DNA of 64,000 nucleotides, taken from contig CAKZOI010000021.1 in the NCBI GenBank assembly GCA_937136395.1, positions 62,001-126,000 on the forward strand. The letters are read 5' to 3'. The number at the start of each line of letters is the position of its first letter. Positions within the stretch are counted from its first letter, which is position 1. Positions 1 to 7,988 of the stretch are shown here, piece after piece. Source of the DNA: an uncultured Opitutia bacterium (GTDB lineage Bacteria; Verrucomicrobiota; Verrucomicrobiia; Opitutales; Coraliomargaritaceae). Position numbers and translations under genes: made by a program. Under the pieces are notes generated by a model. The model was not told where the DNA came from, did not search any database, and worked only from the letters and a program-made list of their open reading frames with translations.

Positions 1-234
1 CCCATCTTTGATTCGAACGGGGTTGCAACGACCGGCAAGCTTGGGGCCAAAAATGGCTTCCCAGTTTTCAACTAGAGTTCGTTCTGGGCTTGGTTGTTCA
101 AGTTTATATTGCTCCTGTAAAACCACCAATAAGCTATCGAGTGCCATGGGGTCCTTGCACGCGGAAGTTGTCACTGTTCGCGGGAGTCCGCGAAAGTCGG
201 CGATGATATCTTCGGTGCTTTTGGTAAATTTCAT
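1..234 (-). CDS. DciA-like DUF721 protein, partial (C-terminus outside window)
   Basis: The reverse strand reads open from an ATG at 234 down to base 1, giving the first 78 residues; the gene continues beyond the window. Residues 54-70 (LVENWEAIFGPKLAGRC) match the core of the DUF721/DciA family, in which a helix with a conserved Trp is followed by a G-x-x-L-A turn. DciA proteins load or assist the replicative helicase DnaB in bacteria lacking DnaC/DnaI. The N-terminus (MKFTKSTEDIIADFRGLPR) is hydrophilic with no signal peptide, so the protein should be cytosolic. Family assignment rests on this one core motif. The start is the only ATG in the frame before the AT-rich intergenic region. Confidence 0.6.
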   Translation of the reverse strand, partial: MKFTKSTEDIIADFRGLPRTVTTSACKDPMALDSLLVVLQEQYKLEQPSPERTLVENWEAIFGPKLAGRCNPVRIKDG

Positions 235-310
235 ACTCTGTATCTAGATGTGTTATTCGGATAGTCTATTTTTTGCAAATATTTGAGCAAAAATGGATCC
301 TTTTTCCTAG

Positions 311-340
311 TTGGCATACTTAGTGTTATATTTGTTGTGT
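311..340 (+). promoter_or_regulatory. Candidate promoter of RNA copy 1
   Basis: A TTGGCA -35 box (311-316) is followed after 18 bp by TTGTGT (335-340). The predicted transcription start near 347 falls at the first hairpin of RNA copy 1. The same spacing is seen upstream of copies 2 and 3. The -10 box is a poor match to TATAAT, so this is a comparative inference. Confidence 0.35.
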
Positions 341-346
341 ATTGTT

Positions 347-430
347 TCTCCCGTGTATGGGAGTTGAGGTAATAAGACAAAGCAGAAAACAGTGTGGCGC
401 GGGGTTTAGGGGTAGGCCTCGCGCCACTAA
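347..430 (+). ncRNA. Tandem structured RNA, copy 1 (divergent)
   Basis: First of three related elements. Hairpin 1 pairs CTCCC (348-352) with GGGAG (359-363). A conserved linker TTGAGGTAATAA follows. Hairpin 2 pairs 394-404 with 417-427 around the 12-base loop TTTAGGGGTAGG, identical at 11 of 12 positions to the loop in copies 2 and 3. The stem sequence differs from those copies (GGCGCGGGG against GGCGCACTT) but the opposite arm changes to match, apart from one G-U pair. This covariation favours a selected RNA structure. Unlike copies 2 and 3 there is no clear T-tract after hairpin 2, so termination is less certain here. The RNA family is not one I recognise. Confidence 0.5.
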
Positions 431-476
431 TGTTTTACCAGAGAGGGTGTAAATGAATAGCTGTTGTATTATTAAA

Positions 477-495
477 ACTTATTCTAAGAATAAGT
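477..495. promoter_or_regulatory. Palindromic box upstream of RNA copy 2
   Basis: ACTTATTCTAAGAATAAGT is a perfect 19-bp palindrome apart from its central base. It runs into AAATTAAGTA. The same block (4 differences in 19) occurs at 832-850. In both places the ATAAGT half-site starts exactly 41 bp upstream of the -35 box, so this could be a regulator or UP-type binding site. The protein that binds is unknown. Confidence 0.4.
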
Positions 496-530
496 AAATT
501 AAGTATTTTAACGGTTTTCTCTAAATGCAC

Positions 531-560
531 TTGAAAATACTTAATAAGTGTGAATTGTAT
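531..560 (+). promoter_or_regulatory. Candidate promoter of RNA copy 2
   Basis: TTGAAA (531-536), an 18-bp spacer and TTGTAT (555-560) would start transcription near 567, just before the first hairpin at 574. Spacing is identical to copies 1 and 3. Confidence 0.4.
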
Positions 561-566
561 GTGAAA

Positions 567-656
567 TCAGTTTTTTCCCGCATGGGAAATTGGGGTAACA
601 AATAAAGTAGACAATGGTTGGCGCACTTCTTAGGGGTAGGAAGTGCGCCTTTTTGT
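567..656 (+). ncRNA. Tandem structured RNA, copy 2, with terminator
   Basis: Hairpin 1 pairs TTTCCC (574-579) with GGGAAA (584-589) around GCAT. The linker TTGGGGTAACAAATAAAGTA (590-609) is almost identical to copy 3. Hairpin 2 is a perfect 9-bp stem (620-628 with 641-649) around CTTAGGGGTAGG, followed by T5, so it also reads as an intrinsic terminator. Relative to copy 3 there is one extra base between ACAATGG and the second stem; this shifts any reading frame while leaving the structure intact, which argues against a coding role. Predicted RNA length is about 85-90 nt. Confidence 0.6.
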
Positions 657-831
657 GCGCAAAAGTTCCTGCGCACCAATCGCCTAGGTAAATGATTCAC
701 ACGTTCTATGTCGGAGAGCATCCCTTTACACGTGTCGCTTCGATGTCTCGACGGACCCGGTAATTCATCGAATTGTATCCGCTGCTCGTAGTTCTTTTTG
801 TCGCTAAATTCTCGCCTTTGTGATTAGGTGA

Positions 832-850
832 ACTAATTCTAGTTATAAGT
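832..850. promoter_or_regulatory. Palindrome-like box upstream of RNA copy 3
   Basis: ACTAATTCTAGTTATAAGT aligns with the palindrome at 477-495 and is followed by the shared GAATTAAGTA. Its distance to the -35 box matches that of copy 2 exactly. The dyad is less perfect here. Confidence 0.35.
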
Positions 851-885
851 GAATTAAGTAAGTGCTCATCTTTATGCAAATGGGC

Positions 886-915
886 TTGTCTGCATTTTAT
901 TTTTGTGGATTGTTA
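886..915 (+). promoter_or_regulatory. Candidate promoter of RNA copy 3
   Basis: TTGTCT (886-891), an 18-bp spacer and TTGTTA (910-915) predict a start near 922, about 9 bases before the first hairpin. The arrangement matches copies 1 and 2. Confidence 0.4.
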
Positions 916-921
916 TTTTCA

Positions 922-1010
922 TCAACATTTCTCCCGCAAGGGAGTTTGGGGTAACAAATAAAGTAGACAATGGTGGCGCACTTCTTAGGGGTAGGAAGTG
1001 CGCCTTTTTT
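922..1010 (+). ncRNA. Tandem structured RNA, copy 3, with terminator
   Basis: Hairpin 1 pairs CTCCC (931-935) with GGGAG (940-944) around GCAA. The linker carries GGGGTAACAAATAAAGTAGA (948-967). Hairpin 2 is a 9-bp perfect stem (975-983 with 996-1004), loop CTTAGGGGTAGG, then T6: a strong intrinsic terminator on the plus strand. Hairpin 1 has C-T/A-G pairs where copy 2 has T-T/A-A pairs, again with both arms changing together. It could be a trans-acting small RNA or, less likely, an attenuated leader for the AsmA-like gene 190 bp downstream. Confidence 0.6.
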
Positions 1011-1195
1011 GTGCAGAATTCTTGGAAGTTTTACGGCTTGAAGAGCACCTTATCGCTTAGTGATAGAGCGATTAAGCACCCACGCTAGCGGCTATTTCAT
1101 TCTGCGTGCGTTCTAGATTCTTGTTTAAGGTAAACAGGAACCTTGCGCAGTTCTACATTTCCAATAGCTTACATTCTATACCCGTAAATCTATTT

Positions 1196-4165
1196 ATGAA
1201 GACACTGTTCCGTATCTGTTTAATCTGCTTCGTCCTGTTAGTTGTTATCTTGGGTGCAGGCTATTTAGTCCTCACAAATGCCGGTTTTCAGAAGCGGATA
1301 TTGGAAGGTAAATTGCCCGCAGGTAGTTCGGTAAAGCATGTTCACGTGACTACCGGCGCCCTTAAGTTGTCTGAGCTGATTCTCGTTTTGCCAGACGGCA
1401 CACGTGTGAAAGTGGAGGGTGTGGATACATCATTTTCGCCACTAGCTGCGCTTTTTGAGAACACGATTCAACTAGGGGCTTTGGAAGTTGATGGGTTGAT
1501 GGTGCAATTGCCAAGTGCCGCAGTCGTTGGGGGTGAGCCCAGTTCTGTGTCGACTGATAGAGTCGTCGCAACTGGAGCAGATCAACCGATGGTCCCTCGG
1601 GGGGCTGTGGAAGTTCAGCCCGCAGGGAATCCATGGGACCTGGTGAATGCGATCGGTAATTTAGAATGGTTGCTGGATATTGAAACGATTCAGTTTAACG
1701 GCCAGATCAAGGATGCCGCGGGCACGACTTATGCCTTTGATGTCAAATCCGGAGCGATACGCCCAAGTGCTGAGACAGTAGTTGATGCATCTTTGCAGTT
1801 AATTTCCAGCGATCCTATTCAGTCTGGTTTGAAAGAGTTTGATTCAAGCGTTTTGTTGCGCTTTACGCAGAAGACCCATGGGGGCTTTGAGCAAATTCAT
1901 TTCGCGTCGAAGACTTCAGGTAAAGATGCCCGCGGTCGCGAGGTCTTATCGCTCGGCAACGAAGTGGATTTGGTATTCGACGGATTTCAAGAGACTGCAA
2001 GTTTGAAAGTCGATTTTAATGCGGACGTGCAACGGCCTGAAATGTTTGTGCCAGAATTGGCAAGTCTGGGTGTGCTCAAGCTGAACGGTCGCGCGCAAGC
2101 AAAGGTTGATGGAGTTGTGACGACCTTATCGGATGCAGGGCTTGAGCTCTCCGCCAATGGTGTAGAAGTGTTGGTTCTTGATTTGAAGAAAACTTTGAAT
2201 CTTGGAGGTAAGCAAGATTTGAGTGGCGAGTTACTAGAGTTGAGGCTCATCGAATTGCCATTCACATGGCTGGCTCCGTGGTTGCCAGAGGGAATGTCTA
2301 TAGTCGGGGCTCCGATAAATGCTCAGATCGGCGTGCAGGGGCTTGTGGATGGGGCGATGGAAGTGACCACTCAAGCACCTCTTCGCATCGGTCCGATTAC
2401 AGTGCAAAATGCGGGTCAAAATCTGCTGCAAGAAGCCACAGTGGTGCTCGATCCTGTGATTCGGGTGAATGCGGATCAGTCCATTAATTATGATTTCAAG
2501 ACCTTCCAATTAATAGACCGCTATGGTGAAGTAATGAGCGGCACGCTCAGTGGTCAGTCAAAAAAGGTGGAGGTGCGGAGTCACCCATTTGCTGGGCATA
2601 TTGCGGATGTGAAATTGAACATTGGGCTTCAAGAGCTCTTTCAACAACCAATACTTAAGGATAAAGCATCGATATTGGGTGGCACTTTAGCCCTAAGCCT
2701 AAAAGTTGACGGTGAGAGTGCATATCCTTTGACGGCTCAAGGTGCTATACAGGGCTTACGGCCACGTTCGGCTCCTGGTAGCATTAAAGATTATCGTTTT
2801 GCATCCCAGTTAAAGGCAATACAATCGAATGTTTGGGAGCTTGGCTTGAATGTTGAATCTGGTTCAGTCGATCGTCCCAGCACTGTTTTTCAGTTGTCGG
2901 GGCAGGCCAATATTGAGGCGAGTCCGTTAACCTTTGAAGTCGACCTTAAAGGAGCTCAAGTCACCCAAGCAGATTTAGATGTATTTGTAGCTGCCTTCTC
3001 GCCAAACGAGTCTACTACAAGAATTCCCCCTGCCTCAAATATCTTGCCCCGGATAAATGACAGGCCAATGGAAGCCGATTCGTCGACACCGGCACCAGTC
3101 GAATCACCTATGCCGCCACCTTGGTCGGATCTTAACGGTAAAGCATCGATTCATCTGGATCGTGTAGTGCTGAAATCGGGGCAAACGGTTCGTGATATCG
3201 CCGCTCATGTGGTCATTTCTGAACCACTCTTTCAAGTGAGTGGCGTGACTGCTCAACTGGGCGAGGGCAGGATTCAAGGCGCGGGTGAAGTTCGCTATCA
3301 AGAGACTCAAGCAAATGCGTATATGATGCTTGCTGATTTTGGATTTCAACAAATTAATCCGTCGGTATTTTCGCAGAAGCGCTCAAGGGGGTTTCCTTTG
3401 AAAGGTGTGTTCGATGGTCAATTCAAATTCACAGGTGCCGGTTCGAGCCTTGAAGAGGCAGCTGATAATTCAGTAGGTGATCTAATTATTACGGGACGTA
3501 AAGGCGTTGTGACTGCTTTTGAGCTCGATAACCGCAGTCAGCTAGGACTTGGTATCGTTGGCCTGCTGGGGCAACAATTTGATCGGCCTGGTATTGCTGC
3601 ACTTGCAGAGACGGTGCCTTATTTTAAAGACATTCATTTTGATAACTTCATCTTGGAGCTGAAGCGTGGCGTGGATCGAAAAGTGTTGGTCCCTCAATTA
3701 CGATTTGAGGGGCAGAGTTTATTGATCAATGGATCGGGCTTTATCGCGGCCAGTAGTTTTAAGGATATAATGGAACAGCCATTGCAGCTTGGCCTAGAAC
3801 TCGGTGCCAAAGGTCGGCTTACTCAATATTTAGAAACTTTGCAGCTGTTACAGCCCACGGTTTCGGAAGATGGCTTTCGGCGCTGGACTAAATCGGTGAA
3901 TATCAGCGGCACATTACGTGATCCAGATACTGATGAGATTATGGACCTATTGAAGTCGGCGGCTCGTTCAGCTTTAGATAAGCCTAAGAATACACCACCC
4001 GTGTCCAATGCTGATCCAATCGAGGATGTGCAAACCGATGCGCAGTCAGGCGCGCCGGATCAGCAGACCTCAAGTGAGGAGTCTCGCGAGAAGACAAAAG
4101 AGGAGCGGTTACGCGATGACATCGATGTCGGGCTGGATTTATTTAACTCGGTATTCGGCGACTAA
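1196..4165 (+). CDS. AsmA/YdbH-like inner-membrane-anchored envelope protein
   Basis: A 989-residue protein with one N-terminal membrane segment (about residues 4-27) and a long beta-rich periplasmic body, the build of AsmA/TamB/YdbH bridge proteins that carry phospholipid between the membranes. A Pro-rich linker near residues 628-643 separates the body from a C-terminal module (about 640-920) with amphipathic, AsmA-like repeats and a charged tail. I start it at the ATG at 1196: the 30 upstream in-frame residues look non-coding and would put a polar stretch before the membrane anchor. No clear Shine-Dalgarno is present. Exact subfamily is uncertain; YdbH-like is attractive because ynbE/ydbL homologues lie at 33655-34256. 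Confidence 0.65.
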   Translation: MKTLFRICLICFVLLVVILGAGYLVLTNAGFQKRILEGKLPAGSSVKHVHVTTGALKLSELILVLPDGTRVKVEGVDTSFSPLAALFENTIQLGALEVDGLMVQLPSAAVVGGEPSSVSTDRVVATGADQPMVPRGAVEVQPAGNPWDLVNAIGNLEWLLDIETIQFNGQIKDAAGTTYAFDVKSGAIRPSAETVVDASLQLISSDPIQSGLKEFDSSVLLRFTQKTHGGFEQIHFASKTSGKDARGREVLSLGNEVDLVFDGFQETASLKVDFNADVQRPEMFVPELASLGVLKLNGRAQAKVDGVVTTLSDAGLELSANGVEVLVLDLKKTLNLGGKQDLSGELLELRLIELPFTWLAPWLPEGMSIVGAPINAQIGVQGLVDGAMEVTTQAPLRIGPITVQNAGQNLLQEATVVLDPVIRVNADQSINYDFKTFQLIDRYGEVMSGTLSGQSKKVEVRSHPFAGHIADVKLNIGLQELFQQPILKDKASILGGTLALSLKVDGESAYPLTAQGAIQGLRPRSAPGSIKDYRFASQLKAIQSNVWELGLNVESGSVDRPSTVFQLSGQANIEASPLTFEVDLKGAQVTQADLDVFVAAFSPNESTTRIPPASNILPRINDRPMEADSSTPAPVESPMPPPWSDLNGKASIHLDRVVLKSGQTVRDIAAHVVISEPLFQVSGVTAQLGEGRIQGAGEVRYQETQANAYMMLADFGFQQINPSVFSQKRSRGFPLKGVFDGQFKFTGAGSSLEEAADNSVGDLIITGRKGVVTAFELDNRSQLGLGIVGLLGQQFDRPGIAALAETVPYFKDIHFDNFILELKRGVDRKVLVPQLRFEGQSLLINGSGFIAASSFKDIMEQPLQLGLELGAKGRLTQYLETLQLLQPTVSEDGFRRWTKSVNISGTLRDPDTDEIMDLLKSAARSALDKPKNTPPVSNADPIEDVQTDAQSGAPDQQTSSEESREKTKEERLRDDIDVGLDLFNSVFGD

Positions 4166-4206
4166 GCGGTAACGCCTTGTATACAGTTTAAAAGCTGAGT
4201 GGAGGC

Positions 4207-5502
4207 TTATTGTTTCTTTACGAGTAAGAATGCGCCAGCGCCATCGTGGCCACTTTCCCAGGGTAGGCTCTGCTCGGCTTTTTTAAGCTCAAAGTTAGTG
4301 CCTTCGGGTGATTGTAGAAAAGCGTCGACCACGTCTTTGTTTTCGGCATTTTCGATGCTGCATGTGCTGTAAACGAGTCGGCCATGTGGTTTCACAAATC
4401 GGGAAGCGACTTTCAAGAGTTGCGTCTGCAGTTCAGAGCAGGCTGCGATATCGTTTGCGTTGAGACGCCATTTTACATCGGTGCGACGTTGAATGACACC
4501 TGTATTGGAGCAGGGTGCATCTAGCATGACACCATCGTAGAGTTCCGGTAGCTTTTGCTTTGCGAAATCAGAATGAGTTAATTTTAGCACGTCTTTCTCT
4601 ACGATTTTACAGAAGAGTTTTTCTGATTTGAGTGTCGATAGGTTTTCTCGGAGACGGGCGATTCGCTTACCAGGCAAGTCGACTGCGATGATCAAGCCTT
4701 GCTGCTGCATCGCATGTGCTATGTCGAAAGCCTTACCTCCTGGCGCTGCGCAGAGATCGAGGATCGCTTCATTTATTTTAGGTGCTAAGAGACCTGGGGC
4801 GATTCGCGTGGAAGGGTCTTTTGCATAGGCGTCACCGTTATTCAAGAGTGGGCGCAAATCATCATTCCATGAGGCGTCAGCAGTTGCGCTATAAAATTGA
4901 GGCCATTCGGTGGCTTCAAGACCATACGGAATCGTCCCGGGAGTCTGGTAAAGTTTGAAATACGTTTGCGGCGTGCCTTGGTTCCATTGCAGTAATTGAG
5001 CCGTAGTTTGCGCTCCGAATTCGCTGTTCCAGCGTTCAACAAGCCATTGTGGATGACTGTAGTAATCTGCGGGTTGTTCGGGTTCTGTGATATTTGCCAG
5101 CGATTCGGGGAGGCGGCGTAGCACCGCATTAAGAAAGCCGAGCTCCGATTTTGCCACGAACTGTTTGCCCCGTTCGACCGCATGGTGCACGATTTTGGGC
5201 CTTTTCTCGTCATCAGCGACCAGGATTTCGTAGCCGGCAACAAGTAAGATTGCCTGCACGAGCGAGCGCGGTTGCTTGCGTAGCAATGGCTTTAAAGCTG
5301 CTTGAACACGGTGCCCGTGGCGCAATGCACCTAAGAAAAGTGATTGGCAAATGGCCCGTTTTTCGCCAGTGAAATCGTTTGGTAAGCGCTCGAGTAGTTG
5401 GTTTGCCTTCAAGTTGCCAGAGAAGTAGCCGTCGACTAGGCTGACGGCGCCATCCCAGCCGGTAGAAGACTGTTTCGATAAATTTAACTTAATACTTCTC
5501 AT
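4207..5502 (-). CDS. rsmB: 16S rRNA m5C967 methyltransferase RsmB/Sun
   Basis: 431 residues. Residues 15-135 form a NusB-like RNA-binding domain; the rest is a Rossmann methyltransferase of the NOL1/NOP2/sun family. Visible motifs are the SAM-binding LDLCAAPGGKAFD (248-260), motif IV DAPCSNTG (328-335, Cys331, product release) and motif VI YSTCSIEN (378-385, Cys381, the nucleophile that attacks cytosine C6). The family methylates C967 of 16S rRNA using SAM. It is transcribed divergently from the GreA-like gene, with only 59 bp between starts, so the two promoters must overlap or face each other. Confidence 0.85.
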   Translation of the reverse strand: MRSIKLNLSKQSSTGWDGAVSLVDGYFSGNLKANQLLERLPNDFTGEKRAICQSLFLGALRHGHRVQAALKPLLRKQPRSLVQAILLVAGYEILVADDEKRPKIVHHAVERGKQFVAKSELGFLNAVLRRLPESLANITEPEQPADYYSHPQWLVERWNSEFGAQTTAQLLQWNQGTPQTYFKLYQTPGTIPYGLEATEWPQFYSATADASWNDDLRPLLNNGDAYAKDPSTRIAPGLLAPKINEAILDLCAAPGGKAFDIAHAMQQQGLIIAVDLPGKRIARLRENLSTLKSEKLFCKIVEKDVLKLTHSDFAKQKLPELYDGVMLDAPCSNTGVIQRRTDVKWRLNANDIAACSELQTQLLKVASRFVKPHGRLVYSTCSIENAENKDVVDAFLQSPEGTNFELKKAEQSLPWESGHDGAGAFLLVKKQ

Positions 5503-5561
5503 TGGTGAATAAACTGTGCATAGTTATCGTTTACGAATTAGAACCACATTCGCAAACTATT

Positions 5562-7424
5562 ATGAATAAAGAGGCAATTGACGCACTCATTGAGAAAAAT
5601 CCTAAACTTGTTTCGGCTCGCGCGAAACTTGAAACCATGTCTGCAGGCAATTATTGCCTACACCGCAGCTGGGGTTTCGGTAAGATCGTGGACTATGACG
5701 AAGCGAATGATCGCATCATCATCGACTTTGAAGATGGTAAAGACGGTCACGCCATGGCACCAGCATTCTGTGTCGATAAGTTGGAGATATTAAAGCCAGA
5801 TGACGTTTTGGTTCGTTCTCGTATCGAACCAGATGTGATTGAAGAAATGATCAAGAAGCGCCCAGCTGATTTGATGTGTGATATTTTAAAGACATCGGAC
5901 AATCAGGCGCTGATGACTACAGAGATCGAACGTATTCTGTCACGCGTTATAGGGCCAATCAAATACAAGAAGTGGTGGACCGCGACCAAGAAACTTCTCG
6001 TTGTAGATCCTCGTGTGGGAGCCCCGATCAAAAAATCGGATCCATACATTTATCGCGACGAGCCAGTGAAGCCTGAAGAAGAAATTCTTGAGCAGTTTCA
6101 CGCGACAAAAAATTCTAAGCAAAAGATCCTTCTTGGCGAAAAACTATATGCGCTTTCCGAAGACATCTCAGTTGTTCGCGAAGAAATGCCACAAATTCTT
6201 GAGGAGTTGACCGATTCGATTGCCAACGCGAAAAGTCTCAGCCAAGCAGATCGCCTGCATGGTGTGTGGGTGCGTAACAATCTCGCACGCGATTTGCATG
6301 AAGATGTTGAAGTGCTCGAGCCATCTTCTGCATCTATCCTCGACTCCACAGTCGATTACTCCGAGTTGGCTGCTGAGCTGCCTGCGACCTATTTTAAGCG
6401 TTACCTCGATTTGATCAGACGCACCTACCCAGATAAATGGCAGGCTATGATCGAAGATCTGCTCCGCAATTCCAGTGGTAAGTTCACCAGTGAGTGTATT
6501 AACTTCATGCTAGAGCAGGAGCTCGATGAACGTATTAGCTACTGCTTAAATCGCTGGTTGAACGAGCAAACTATTAAAGGTCCTCTTCTTTTCTGGGTGG
6601 TTAAGAATCGTCACTCCAAGAAGTATGCTTCGATTATCGAGCCATTGGTCACTCCGCGTTTGCTGGCTGCGATGTTCTATGCAATTGACTATGAGTCGCT
6701 TCAGAATGCAAGCACGCGTCGCATACCACTTGCTGACTTGCTCAGCGATGACAAGGATTTGATCCCGGATTTGCTTGCCGATGCCAACGTCGAAACCGCA
6801 CGTGATCTTGCTCAAACACTCTTATTGAATCAAGGGTTTGAGGATTTGACTAAAAAGTCGCTACTCGCGCGTTTCATTAAGAAATTCCCAACAATTCAAA
6901 GTCTGCTTGCTGGCGAGGCTGCTGAATCTTCAGAAGACGACGCACTCATCGTTTCTCAAGAAAGCTTCAATCGTGCTAAGGAAGAATACGAAGATCTACT
7001 CGCAACGAAGATCCCTGAGAATAAGGAAGCCATCGCAGTCGCTCGTGACCACGGTGACTTGAAGGAGAATTCTGAGTATAAGATGGCACGCCAAGATCAA
7101 GATATTTTGCTCTCTCGAAAGAATGAGTTGGAAGTCGATCTTTCTCGTGCACGTGTAACCGACTTTTCCGAAGCAACTGTCGACAATGTCGGTATTGGTT
7201 GCGTGGTTGAGCTTAAAGCAGGCTCCACTGGTAAGGCCGAAACCTTCTCGATCCTTGGCGCTTGGGATTCGGACCCAGAGAATAACGTCCTCTCTTATAA
7301 GACACCACTTGCTCAGCAACTCTTGGGCAAGGAAGATGGTGAAACCGTCACCACCAAAATTGGAGGTAACGAAGAACAGTGGACCATCCTCAGGATTAAA
7401 CGCTGGTTGGACGTAAAGAAGTAG
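5562..7424 (+). CDS. GreA-type transcript cleavage factor with long N-terminal arm
   Basis: 620 residues, about four times the length of ordinary GreA. The last ~160 residues are Gre: a coiled coil (about 460-535) with the acidic tip GDLKENSEY near residue 498, equivalent to the catalytic Asp/Glu tip that enters the RNA polymerase secondary channel, then an FKBP-like domain to the end. The first ~450 residues are mostly helical, with a small Trp/Gly-rich beta patch near 20-60 (HRSWGFGKIVDYDEANDRII). Chlamydial GreA has a comparable long N-terminal part. I start at the ATG at 5562; the 20 upstream in-frame residues are not conserved-looking and overlap the divergent promoter region. Confidence 0.8.
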   Translation: MNKEAIDALIEKNPKLVSARAKLETMSAGNYCLHRSWGFGKIVDYDEANDRIIIDFEDGKDGHAMAPAFCVDKLEILKPDDVLVRSRIEPDVIEEMIKKRPADLMCDILKTSDNQALMTTEIERILSRVIGPIKYKKWWTATKKLLVVDPRVGAPIKKSDPYIYRDEPVKPEEEILEQFHATKNSKQKILLGEKLYALSEDISVVREEMPQILEELTDSIANAKSLSQADRLHGVWVRNNLARDLHEDVEVLEPSSASILDSTVDYSELAAELPATYFKRYLDLIRRTYPDKWQAMIEDLLRNSSGKFTSECINFMLEQELDERISYCLNRWLNEQTIKGPLLFWVVKNRHSKKYASIIEPLVTPRLLAAMFYAIDYESLQNASTRRIPLADLLSDDKDLIPDLLADANVETARDLAQTLLLNQGFEDLTKKSLLARFIKKFPTIQSLLAGEAAESSEDDALIVSQESFNRAKEEYEDLLATKIPENKEAIAVARDHGDLKENSEYKMARQDQDILLSRKNELEVDLSRARVTDFSEATVDNVGIGCVVELKAGSTGKAETFSILGAWDSDPENNVLSYKTPLAQQLLGKEDGETVTTKIGGNEEQWTILRIKRWLDVKK

Positions 7425-7450
7425 TCGGGCTTCCTAGTTTTATATCAAAA

Positions 7451-7479
7451 GGCGTCCCACCAGTGGGGCGTCTTTTTTT
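7451..7479 (+). terminator. Intrinsic terminator of the GreA-like gene
   Basis: GGCGTCCCA pairs with TGGGGCGTC through two G-U pairs around a short loop, followed by T7, 26 bp after the stop codon. Confidence 0.8.
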
Positions 7480-7586
7480 GTTTTAAAACATTGTGTGAGT
7501 ATTCTTCGATGCAAACTCACATTGTTTAAAACGTTTGTATTATCAGCTTCCTAAAAAGAATAGCTGAAACCGAGCCGAACCAATTG

Positions 7587-7613
7587 TGAGCTGGCCCCGT
7601 AAAGTTGGACAGG
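7587..7613. mobile_element. Possible end of a decayed IS3-type element
   Basis: The stretch starting TGAGCTGGCCCCGTAAAG resembles terminal inverted repeats of IS3-family elements, which often read TGA-CTG-CCCC-TAAAAGTT. No intact orfA/orfB is next to it and I see no partner repeat in the flank, so this is only a resemblance. Confidence 0.2.
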
Positions 7614-7744
7614 TTGCTTCAGCCAACTAAGCTAGTCGCCCTTTGAAAAACCGCATCCATCTGATTATCAATCTGATATAATGCCTTAGGTGTTCTATGC
7701 CCGACCAGTAAACAGGCTTAAACCTCGAAAAACTGGTCAAATCA

Positions 7745-7849
7745 ATGAAACCGAAGCCTCGCCTGGAAGGATCCTTTGAACTTTTCCAACAAGATTTAGA
7801 GCATTTGCTCGATGGGGATGTCTCACGAGTTGTTAAAACTGCAAGGTGA
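7745..7849 (+). pseudogene. 34-codon fragment, perhaps a transposase N-terminus
   Basis: ATG to TGA encodes MKPKPRLEGSFELFQQDLEH followed by 14 more residues. The opening resembles the first residues of IS5-group transposases, which begin with a basic Pro-rich stretch and a conserved F-x-x-x-L helix, but it breaks off at the point where that family would continue. Lying between two other decayed IS pieces it is most likely a remnant. No function is claimed. Confidence 0.2.
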
Positions 7850-7915
7850 TTTCGATTCGTAGTTTTGTTTAGTGGTTTGCTTGTCTGATGAAGTCAATGC
7901 TCATGACTGAGGTTA

Positions 7916-7986
7916 GTCTGAATGCTTCGCGCAGGTCGTCCCGAAGGGTGCCGCGAAGCGGCAAGAGCGAAGCGAAGCGTTCAGAG
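7916..7986. repeat. Imperfect inverted repeat beside the IS256 remnant
   Basis: TCTGAATGCTTCGC (7916-7929) is matched, with one mismatch, by GCGAAGCGTTCAGA (7973-7986). The interior is rich in CGAAG/CTTCG motifs. It ends three bases before the transposase remnant's stop codon. Confidence 0.4.
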
Positions 7987-7988
7987 TA

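Noticed and set aside
8-247. 79-codon plus-strand frame at the window start
   Set aside because: It is the antisense of the dciA-like gene, which has the family motif on the minus strand.
521-721. 66-codon minus-strand frame across RNA copy 2
   Set aside because: It overlaps the promoter, both stems and the terminator, and has no counterpart in copies 1 or 3.
235-1010. CRISPR array
   Set aside because: Three copies only, 230-360 bp apart, with internal hairpins, promoters and terminators; no short regular spacers.
903-1088. 61-codon frame across RNA copy 3
   Set aside because: It runs through both hairpins and the terminator; the corresponding frame in copy 2 is shifted by one base, so it is not conserved.
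1106-1195. 30-residue N-terminal extension of the AsmA-like protein
   Set aside because: Polar, unconserved-looking, and it would displace the membrane anchor from the N-terminus.
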